Position numbers and translations under genes: made by a program. Under the pieces are notes generated by a model. That model had not been told where the DNA came from. It did not search any database and was given only the letters and a program-made list of their open reading frames with translations. A stretch of DNA of 37,972 bases, taken from IMG/VR virus record IMGVR_UViG_3300020472_000074, positions 1 to 37,972 of that record, one strand, 5' to 3'. Positions within the stretch are counted from its first letter, which is position 1. Each line of letters opens with the position of its first letter. This document shows positions 15,239 to 21,691 of the stretch, piece after piece. The stretch comes from a virus.

Positions 15239-16422
15239 TATGTGCCTCGTGGTCCAACATTAGGGTTAATTGCCTCTCTAGCAGAATCAGACATAACGAA
15301 ATCAAATCCAACTGGACGTTCTTGACCCCATACTCCAGTACCTTTCGTCTGATCATCATTAAGTTCACTCCATATAAGATCGCTGGTGATGAATGCAGTT
15401 TCATCAAATCTTAGGGTCATCTTATAAGCACCAGGACCATAATCATAGTCTAATGCTTTTCCCTGCGGGTCATAGGATCTAAGGGACGTGTTTTGACCAT
15501 TAGGGGTCAAGTTTAACTGCATATCTGTCAATACCATTTTGACAGGGAATTGCATAATCTTGGTTAATGTGTCTGGTCTTGTTAACCTATCTCCACCAAC
15601 TAGACCTGTAGATGATGGTGTAAAACGGACAATATCAGTTTTAAAGAATTTAGGGATAGTTAGCCATTCCTGATTTTCACCCGATTTCTTGGGTAGCATT
15701 GCATTTCTTAGACAATCAATAATTCCCTGAATAGACCTCATTTCACTATAGTTTCTAGGTTGCATATCGAAGTTAAAGGAATGACTACGATACCTAACAC
15801 CTTTAAATGTAGTCTCTTCGTATGGGTTAAATACTGCCTTCTTTTGTAGTGCTGCTAATGCGTCTTTATCTGTTATTGATCCACCTGTGATTGCTGAAGC
15901 ACCATTAAATGCACCTGTAATTGCTTGGAATACTGCCTGTTTTCCTCTAGCTCTTGCACCTGCTTGTAGCATTTCTGTCCCAAACGCTTCTCCAGTTATA
16001 TTACCTTCTCCTCCCTGCATTATATTATCTTCTGCCCATGAAGCAGCACCAAGTAATGAATTACCAAATGGTCCTAGAGCACTTCTATTGTAGTTGACAC
16101 TATATTGTTCGTTAAGTTGGTGAGGTAGATATAAATATACAGTACGCCATATCCCTTGTGTACTATCACCCTCCTTCCGTCCACCTTGGAATCCAATCCT
16201 TCCTTGATTCACAGAATATCCTTCTTCGCCAGGACCTTGAGATTTTCTCTCTGAACTTATGTAATTATATGGATTTGAGTGTTCTGGATCATATATGGTG
16301 AACTTAAGGTAATCCATTACCTTAGTTTCGAATTTGGCTCTATGCTTTATCTCATCATTACTACTACCTGGACCTGCAGGAGGAATCTCTGGATAAATTA
16401 ATCTACTTGAGGAGGCTGACAT
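15238..16422 (-). CDS. 48: Baseplate tail-tube cap gp48
   Basis: The 394-residue protein resembles cyanophage gp48: IKHRAKFETKVMDYLKFTIYDPEHSNPYNY, WRTVYLYLPHQLNEQYSVNYN, a glycine/alanine-rich middle, then the tube-fold segment YRSHSFNFDMQPRNYSEM, IIDCLRNAMLP and VKMVLTDMQLNLTPNG. gp48 binds the hub and, with gp54, starts tail-tube polymerisation. Its ATG abuts the gp4 ATG on the other strand (CAT-ATG). No good ribosome site is visible before it, because that sequence also codes for gp4. A perfect minus-strand late octamer lies 66 bases upstream. Confidence 0.9.
   Translation of the reverse strand: MSASSSRLIYPEIPPAGPGSSNDEIKHRAKFETKVMDYLKFTIYDPEHSNPYNYISSERKSQGPGEEGYSVNQGRIGFQGGRKEGDSTQGIWRTVYLYLPHQLNEQYSVNYNRSALGPFGNSLLGAASWAEDNIMQGGEGNITGEAFGTEMLQAGARARGKQAVFQAITGAFNGASAITGGSITDKDALAALQKKAVFNPYEETTFKGVRYRSHSFNFDMQPRNYSEMRSIQGIIDCLRNAMLPKKSGENQEWLTIPKFFKTDIVRFTPSSTGLVGGDRLTRPDTLTKIMQFPVKMVLTDMQLNLTPNGQNTSLRSYDPQGKALDYDYGPGAYKMTLRFDETAFITSDLIWSELNDDQTKGTGVWGQERPVGFDFVMSDSAREAINPNVGPRGT
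16130..16137 (+). promoter_or_regulatory. Plus-strand late octamer inside gp48 (antisense)
   Basis: A perfect TATAAATA on the plus strand, within the coding region of minus-strand gp48 and 285 bases before gp4. It is a candidate promoter for the gp4 operon, which otherwise has no upstream intergenic space. One chance hit in a window of this size is possible. Confidence 0.45.
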
Positions 16423-16863
16423 ATGAGTTATTCAGGAAAATTCAGACCATCACAAAGACATAAGTATAAAGGGGATCCTACAAACATTATTTATAGAAGT
16501 TTATGGGAACTCAAATTTATGAAGTGGTGTGACAAGAATGAAAACGTTTTGGAGTGGGGAAGTGAAGAAATTATTATTCCATATATCTCTCCCGTGGATA
16601 ATCGTATCCATCGTTATTATCCCGATTTTTATGTTAAAGCAATCACCAGAGAGGGAAGATCCTCAAAAAGCATCATTGAGATCAAACCTTATGATCAGAC
16701 TAAACAACCGAAACGCAAGTCCACTCGTAAGGTGACTAGAAGATATCTCAGTGAAGTTAAGACATTTGCCATCAATAACGCTAAATGGAAAGCAGCAGAC
16801 AGTTATTGTAAGGATCGTAGAATGACGTTTCGTATACTCACAGAAAAAGAACTCAAAGTATGA
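16423..16863 (+). CDS. 4: Head completion protein gp4
   Basis: The 146-residue protein matches T4 gp4 (gp50/65 class). It starts MSYSGKFRPSQRHKYKGDP and continues TNIIYRSLWELKFMKWCDKN, then the nuclease-like core HRYYPDFYVKAI and IIEIKPYDQTKQP, an arrangement like the TnsA/endonuclease fold (Asp, then E-x-K). gp4 completes DNA-filled heads before tail joining. GAGGAGG (16409-16415) seven bases upstream makes the ATG at 16423 secure. It is divergent from gp48 with no intergenic base, and the next gene overlaps in an ATGA. Confidence 0.92.
   Translation: MSYSGKFRPSQRHKYKGDPTNIIYRSLWELKFMKWCDKNENVLEWGSEEIIIPYISPVDNRIHRYYPDFYVKAITREGRSSKSIIEIKPYDQTKQPKRKSTRKVTRRYLSEVKTFAINNAKWKAADSYCKDRRMTFRILTEKELKV
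16488..16495 (-). promoter_or_regulatory. Minus-strand late octamer for gp48-gp53
   Basis: TATTTATA on the plus strand reads TATAAATA on the minus strand, 66 bases upstream of the gp48 start and inside the gp4 coding region. It is the only minus-strand perfect octamer I noticed in the window, and it lies exactly where the minus-strand pair needs a promoter. Confidence 0.75.
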
Positions 16864-17330
16864 GCATCTTTAAGGACATTAAAGAACTCTCTGGTGGTAA
16901 ACCTCAATCAAAAGATTGGTATCGCTCACAGATGTTCTATGGGTTACCAGATTTACAGACAGATATAAAGGCAGGATTGATATTATTTTATAATTACAAT
17001 GCCACTACTGAGAAATTACCATTCTTTGATCGTTATCCGATGACTCTGATTACTGGGATTAGTCCAGTTACAGGTCATTTTTGGGGCGGTAATCTACACT
17101 ATTTGCGTCCAGAAGTTAGACAGGGAGTGGCAAAAACATGGGGTAATGGTGGTACTGCATATCCTCTCCGTTGCCATCATAAATACTTAATGTCAAATGC
17201 TACAACTATAAAGGTGGTAGAACCTATAGAACTGCGTGATATGATCCCGTTACCGTTAGAAAAATTTGTTGTTAACGTTGCTGGTCAGAGACTTGATATA
17301 CCTAGTAGCTTCATTTGGAGTCGAGTCTAA
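16860..17330 (+). CDS. Conserved T4-like structural/assembly protein, unknown
   Basis: The 156-residue protein contains LILFYNYNATTEKLPFFDRYP and GHFWGGNLHYLRPEVRQG. This FYNY, DRYP and N-HYL pattern recurs in a small conserved protein of T4-like phages. I cannot name it with certainty. It starts in an ATGA overlap with gp4 and ends one base into the next start. Position between gp4 and the gp54-like gene suggests a role in tail or neck assembly. Confidence 0.72.
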   Translation: MSIFKDIKELSGGKPQSKDWYRSQMFYGLPDLQTDIKAGLILFYNYNATTEKLPFFDRYPMTLITGISPVTGHFWGGNLHYLRPEVRQGVAKTWGNGGTAYPLRCHHKYLMSNATTIKVVEPIELRDMIPLPLEKFVVNVAGQRLDIPSSFIWSRV

Positions 17331-18109
17331 TGGCAATGCACACCCATCCCAATAATTATCAGGCTTTTACAGAAGCAGTAGCAACTGGAAAATTAGAACC
17401 ATCTAGACAGAATTTATATGGTGTTACGATAGCACCTCCTATAACTTTACGAAAGATACTAGGTACCAGTGATACAGCGAATACAGGTGTATCGATGGAT
17501 CAATTTATGCGTAATGTTAATTTGTTTTCATCTGCAGTTACTATTCCCAGTAGAGCAGTTACCACTGGTCAGGTTAATAACCATGGTATGATGCGTAGAT
17601 TTGGTACTGGTCAGACTAGTTCACAGATCAGTATGAGTTTCTTATCTACTAAGGATAATTTTATTAGAGAATGGTTTGAGATGTGGTTACATATTATAAG
17701 CTCTGATTCCGATAATACTGTAGGATTCTATGATGATTATGTAACATCAGCAGAAATAATAAAGTGGGAAGTAGGGTCTAATGTAGTGCAGTCCTTTGAT
17801 TTTTATAAGACAGAAATACCTCAAGTTCCTAGGAAGTATACTGGTAAAGCAACATTAAATCAGGCAACTGCTGTATACCAATTCTATAATCTATTTCCTT
17901 TTAATATAAGTACTCAAACTCTTGATAACGAAGCAATGTCATTGATGCGAGTTGATATACAGTTCTATTATGAACGTTATCGTTTTGATACTGTTAATGT
18001 AGATACTCTTAAGTGGTTAGGACCTAAAAATGCGAGGAACAGGGGTATTTCTGAAGATGAAGTTGCTGAGAAGAATGCACAGAGTAAGTATTCTGCGTAC
18101 GGGACCTAG
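17330..18109 (+). CDS. 54: Baseplate tail-tube initiator, gp54-like
   Basis: The 259-residue protein looks like a tail-tube-fold protein: NLYGVTIAPPITLRKI, then FSSAVTIPSRAVTTGQVNNHGMMRRFGTGQ, SQISMSFLSTKDNFIREWFEMW and a terminal beta segment SLMRVDIQFYYERYRFDT. This order of a ligand loop, a W-rich helix and a closing strand is what gp54, gp48 and gp19 relatives show. Together with gp48 nearby it fits gp54, which starts the tube on the baseplate. The start at 17330 shares its first base with the preceding stop. A late promoter follows the gene. Confidence 0.68.
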   Translation: MAMHTHPNNYQAFTEAVATGKLEPSRQNLYGVTIAPPITLRKILGTSDTANTGVSMDQFMRNVNLFSSAVTIPSRAVTTGQVNNHGMMRRFGTGQTSSQISMSFLSTKDNFIREWFEMWLHIISSDSDNTVGFYDDYVTSAEIIKWEVGSNVVQSFDFYKTEIPQVPRKYTGKATLNQATAVYQFYNLFPFNISTQTLDNEAMSLMRVDIQFYYERYRFDTVNVDTLKWLGPKNARNRGISEDEVAEKNAQSKYSAYGT

Positions 18110-18117
18110 ATAAGGGG

Positions 18118-18125
18118 TATAAATA
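18118..18125 (+). promoter_or_regulatory. Late promoter for gp26 and the hub operon
   Basis: A perfect TATAAATA in the 38-base gap between the gp54-like gene and gp26, 22 bases before the gp26 ATG. Confidence 0.85.
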
Positions 18126-18147
18126 ATTTCATCGTTATAATCTAATT

Positions 18148-18849
18148 ATGCCTTTACCAAAGCTTGCGGTGCCCGAATATGAGTGTACCCTACCTGTTAG
18201 TGGGACAAAAGTCTCATATCGACCTTTTCTTGTAAAAGAAGAGAAACTGCTTTATATCGCTATGGAATCTCAAGATGAGAAAGAAATGATCAAAGCAGTG
18301 AAGAATATATTAAAAGCATGTACTAATGTCAAAAAAGTGGATGATCTCGCTACATTCGAGATTGAGTATTTGTTTTTAAGGATTCGTTCCAAGGCAGTTG
18401 GTGGTATTAGTGAGTTTAAAGTAGTATGTGAAGATGATGGTGTGACATCTGCATCTGTTAAAATCGATTTGGAGGATATTGAGGTAGTAGTACCCAAGAC
18501 CCACAAAAAGATTCTTGATATAGGTGATGATGTCAAAGTTGAGATGAAATATCCTTCCCTCAATGCATTCGTTGATAGGAATATGAAGGATAAACCTACA
18601 ATGGATGATATATTTGATCTTGCTGCAACATGTGTAGATAAGGTATATCAAGGTGATGAGATTTACGACTCTTTTACTAAGAAAGAAGCATTGGACTTCT
18701 TGGGTGATATGAACAATTCTCAATTTGAGAAGGTTCAGGGTTTCTTTGAGTCGATGCCCAAACTAGAACATACCATAGAAGTTATTAATCCTAAGACTAA
18801 AGTAGTGAACGAAACTAAACTTGAGGGTCTAGCGGCTTTTTTCGCATAG
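18148..18849 (+). CDS. 26: Baseplate hub/tail assembly protein gp26
   Basis: This 233-residue protein fits T4-like gp26: VPEYECTLPVSGTKVSYRPFLVKEEKLLYIAMES near the N-terminus, a helical MIKAVKNILKACTNVKKV segment, and FEIEYLFLRIRSKAVGG. gp26 is needed to build the baseplate hub and resembles tail assembly chaperones. The gene ends GLAAFFA at a stop preceded by T TTT TTC, and slipping back one base there joins it in frame to the next ORF. No Shine-Dalgarno site stands directly before that next ORF. Late promoter 18118 precedes the gene. Confidence 0.88.
   Translation: MPLPKLAVPEYECTLPVSGTKVSYRPFLVKEEKLLYIAMESQDEKEMIKAVKNILKACTNVKKVDDLATFEIEYLFLRIRSKAVGGISEFKVVCEDDGVTSASVKIDLEDIEVVVPKTHKKILDIGDDVKVEMKYPSLNAFVDRNMKDKPTMDDIFDLAATCVDKVYQGDEIYDSFTKKEALDFLGDMNNSQFEKVQGFFESMPKLEHTIEVINPKTKVVNETKLEGLAAFFA
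18837..18843 (+). promoter_or_regulatory. Candidate -1 programmed frameshift site (gp26 to gp51-like)
   Basis: The heptamer T TTT TTC fits the X-XXY-YYZ slippery rule in the gp26 frame (codons TTT 18838, TTC 18841). A -1 shift continues CGC ATA GCG TTA into the ATG of the next ORF at 18855 without a stop, giving a fusion of about 298 residues. GAGGG (18823-18827), nine bases upstream, resembles the stimulatory Shine-Dalgarno of dnaX, and a small GCAT...ATGC hairpin follows. Confidence 0.6.
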
Positions 18850-18854
18850 CGTTA

Positions 18855-19043
18855 ATGCATGATAGTCTTGAGAATCATTTTAAGACTAACTTTGCATTAA
18901 TGCAGCACCACAAGTACAGTTTAACTGAATTAGATAATATGATGCCTTGGGAGCGAGATGTATACGTTAACCTATTGATTGCTCATTTGCAGGAAGAGGA
19001 ACGTAGACGTGATAAAGAAAATCAACAATCAAACGCCCTATAA
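18855..19043 (+). CDS. 51: Small gp51-like hub assembly protein
   Basis: The 62-residue protein (LENHFKTNFALMQHHKYSLTELDNMMPWERDVYVNLLIAHLQEEERRR) is a conserved short ORF of cyanomyoviruses after gp26, often labelled gp51. The MPWERDVYVNLLI helix and basic tail look like the C-terminal part of a tail assembly chaperone GT fusion. It is much shorter than T4 gp51 (about 249 residues). It could be made by reinitiation, since its ATG is six bases after the gp26 stop, or as a frameshift extension of gp26. The next gene starts on its stop. Confidence 0.75.
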   Translation: MHDSLENHFKTNFALMQHHKYSLTELDNMMPWERDVYVNLLIAHLQEEERRRDKENQQSNAL

Positions 19044-21691
19044 TGGCAGAAGCCGCCTTAAGAAAATTTATATCAGTAGTACCTGATGAGGAAGGTAAGA
19101 AGTCTGGTGCCTTTGCTGCGACTACATCTGTTAACAGAATGGGTCATGCTATTACTGGCATAGGTAAGAGTTTTCTACAGGTTAATGAACTCATTAAGTT
19201 TCAGAATGAGTGGATTCTTGGTGTTAAGGATAAGGAAATCGAAAGGATAGATGATCAATATAAAAAGGAGAAGGATGATGAAGCAGAAGCAGATAAGAAA
19301 AAGAAAAAGAGAGCAAATCTAGCTAAAGACCTCAGTTCTGAGAAATTACAAGCAGATGGTAAGAAGTTAGGTGTAAAGTTATTTAAGAAGGATAAGAAGG
19401 ATAAGCGTAAATGGGGATGGGCAGAGAGTCTTCTTAAAGCCATGTCTCCTATTTTTAATGCGATACAGTGGTTTGCACAGACTGTTATCACCTATGTTGT
19501 CTTTAAATGGTTAGGTGATCCAAAGAATAAGGATAATATAGAGAAATTTCTTAAGTTTATCTCATCATTAGGTAAGTTTGCATGGTGGTTGACTGAGAAT
19601 AGTATCGGTCTATTGATGGATGGTGTTACTAAGACATTTAGTTGGGATCCTAATAAGAATGCTATAGAGAACACATTTGAGACTTTGTTTGGTGCTCTCC
19701 AAATACTTGGGGGATTGGCAGGTATCTGGGCAGTATCCAGAATTCTTATGCCATGGAAGATACTAGGTGATGTCAGAGCCATGGCAGCACTTGGTACAGC
19801 AGTCACTGCTGCTGAGGCATCTGGATGTGGACCTAGAGGAAGAAGATATAAACCAAAAGGTGTTGATGGTAAACCTAGGTTTGACCCTAAGGAGGTAAGA
19901 CGCAGAGCAGATAATATACGACGTATTAGAAGAAATAAGAGGTTGGCAAAACTTTATAGGAGGTTATCTGCTTTACAAGAAGCAGGTGCTAAACTTGTAA
20001 GGAAAACTGCTTCTAACACTAAGGCACTGATTGAGTCATCTCAAGTAGCTCTGAAATCAGAAATTACCAGATTAAATAAACTTATTAATGAGAGGGCTGC
20101 AAAGAGGGCATTACAAAAGCAGGCACTAGAAGAATCTACTCAAAAGATAATCCAGAAAGGAACTTCTAATGCGACTCAGAAGGGTGTCAAAAATGTTACT
20201 CAAGAGATATTACAAAAAAGTGTGATAACAGCCACACAAGAAGGTAGTGAAAAGATTGGCAAGGAAATTGTTATCCAAACACAAAAGGAAGTTGTTGAGA
20301 GCGTTATAAAAGCAATGGAGGTGGAGAAGGTAATACCTGAGGTAGTAGAAGAGGGGTCAAATGTAGCCAAGAAAACTCGTTGGCAGAAGATTACAGGATT
20401 TATAAATGATACGAAGAATAAAACTGGAGATATCATAGTTGCTGTTGCAGACACTACAAAGAAAGGTTTCGAGATAGCTGGTAAGTTCATGTGGAACAGG
20501 ATCATTGTTCCAACAGGTAGAGGACTTGTAGAACTTGGTGGTGTCATCGATAGGAGGACAGCTGGTATTAGGCAATCAATAGCATCAGCTCCAGGTAAAT
20601 TAGTTGAGGCAGGTACTAGTATAGGTAAAGGTTTAGCAGATAAGTGGAAAAACTTTGATGAGTTTATCAAAAATCCTGATAAATTGATGGAGGTTATCCA
20701 AAATATGATGAAGGGCAAGATAGATGGTCTTGTTAAGGATAATCCTTTAATAAAAAATATAGGGGATGTTGCCAAAAACCCTGGGAAGACACTGCCAGGG
20801 TTATATCAGAATGTTATGGATAACCCAATCCTTAAGGAATGGCAGACTGCTTTTCTTGATGGAAGTGCTAGTGGAGCATCAAAGGTAGATGCAGCAAATG
20901 CAATCAATATGGGACCAATAGATCTTCTTATTGATGCTGCTATGGCAATTTTTGATTATGCTTATTTGGGAGAATCACCTATTAATGCTTTTGCTAAAGC
21001 AGCAGGTAGTTTTGTAGGATATGGTGTTGGTTTTACTGCTGCATCACTAATACCAGGAGCACAAGGTTGGGGATCATTCCTTGGTGGTATCGCAGGTGCA
21101 ATGCTAGGTGAATGGGCAGGTGAAAAGATTGCAGAAGGTATAGGACATTTATCAGAGCAAGGAAATGTCCCAGGTCCTGGTGGTCTTTATAATATGAGAG
21201 ATCCACTTGCTAAAGCTATATTAGGTAATAAGGAGCATCCACAGAATAAGCAAGAGAGTGATGGAAATATATTAACACCAGATTTTAAAGAGAGACCTGT
21301 TTTACGTCATAAGAAGGCAGCAAAGTTTGAGTTTGGTAATCCAAATCTAGAAGATAGGGGTGCACCTTATATGGATGGTGGTTTTGTACCAGAAGATAAG
21401 AAACCAGCATTTAAAATGCCTGCTTATATGAGTATGATGGATCATATGAGAAAGCGTACACCTTATCAAATTGGGAAAGCAACAGAAAAGATTCGTGGAT
21501 CTGAAATAAATATTACAACAATGATGTCTGAATTATCCTTACGTAAGGTGAGAAGGGTGAAAGAAATACAAATGCATACTCATGTTGTTGCTGTCACTCA
21601 ACCAGTTATAAAAACAGTACACAAAAAAGCAACACCACCATCAATACATTATACATCAACAAATCCACATGTCTCCATGTTCTCTAAGTAA
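19043..21691 (+). CDS. Tape-measure-like tail protein (gp29 position)
   Basis: This 882-residue protein is Lys/Glu-rich and mainly helical, with a coiled-coil-like charged region (residues about 70-110), a hydrophobic stretch (WFAQTVITYVVFKWLG, about 145-160), a basic RRRADNIRRIRRNKRLAK region near 290, a Gln/Thr/Lys-rich repeat-like region (about 355-430) and a Gly/Ala-rich hydrophobic segment near 660-700. It sits between gp26/gp51 and gp27, where T4 places the tape measure and hub proteins. The next gene is a paralogue. It could be the gp29 length ruler, possibly inserting into the host membrane during DNA transfer. The product name is inference. Confidence 0.65.
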   Translation: MAEAALRKFISVVPDEEGKKSGAFAATTSVNRMGHAITGIGKSFLQVNELIKFQNEWILGVKDKEIERIDDQYKKEKDDEAEADKKKKKRANLAKDLSSEKLQADGKKLGVKLFKKDKKDKRKWGWAESLLKAMSPIFNAIQWFAQTVITYVVFKWLGDPKNKDNIEKFLKFISSLGKFAWWLTENSIGLLMDGVTKTFSWDPNKNAIENTFETLFGALQILGGLAGIWAVSRILMPWKILGDVRAMAALGTAVTAAEASGCGPRGRRYKPKGVDGKPRFDPKEVRRRADNIRRIRRNKRLAKLYRRLSALQEAGAKLVRKTASNTKALIESSQVALKSEITRLNKLINERAAKRALQKQALEESTQKIIQKGTSNATQKGVKNVTQEILQKSVITATQEGSEKIGKEIVIQTQKEVVESVIKAMEVEKVIPEVVEEGSNVAKKTRWQKITGFINDTKNKTGDIIVAVADTTKKGFEIAGKFMWNRIIVPTGRGLVELGGVIDRRTAGIRQSIASAPGKLVEAGTSIGKGLADKWKNFDEFIKNPDKLMEVIQNMMKGKIDGLVKDNPLIKNIGDVAKNPGKTLPGLYQNVMDNPILKEWQTAFLDGSASGASKVDAANAINMGPIDLLIDAAMAIFDYAYLGESPINAFAKAAGSFVGYGVGFTAASLIPGAQGWGSFLGGIAGAMLGEWAGEKIAEGIGHLSEQGNVPGPGGLYNMRDPLAKAILGNKEHPQNKQESDGNILTPDFKERPVLRHKKAAKFEFGNPNLEDRGAPYMDGGFVPEDKKPAFKMPAYMSMMDHMRKRTPYQIGKATEKIRGSEINITTMMSELSLRKVRRVKEIQMHTHVVAVTQPVIKTVHKKATPPSIHYTSTNPHVSMFSK

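Noticed and set aside
18136-18141. TATAAT as a sigma-70 -10 box before gp26
   Set aside because: Only six bases separate it from the ATG and no -35 stands 17 bases upstream; the nearby late octamer explains transcription better.
20403-20410. TATAAATG and other TATAAATT/G octamers inside coding regions
   Set aside because: They do not match the last base of the late consensus and are not followed by gene starts.
20200-20775. Long minus-strand reading frame (191 codons) opposite the tape-measure-like gene
   Set aside because: It is Ser/Thr/Leu-rich as expected of an antisense shadow, has no ribosome site or promoter, and the plus-strand frame is clearly the coding one.
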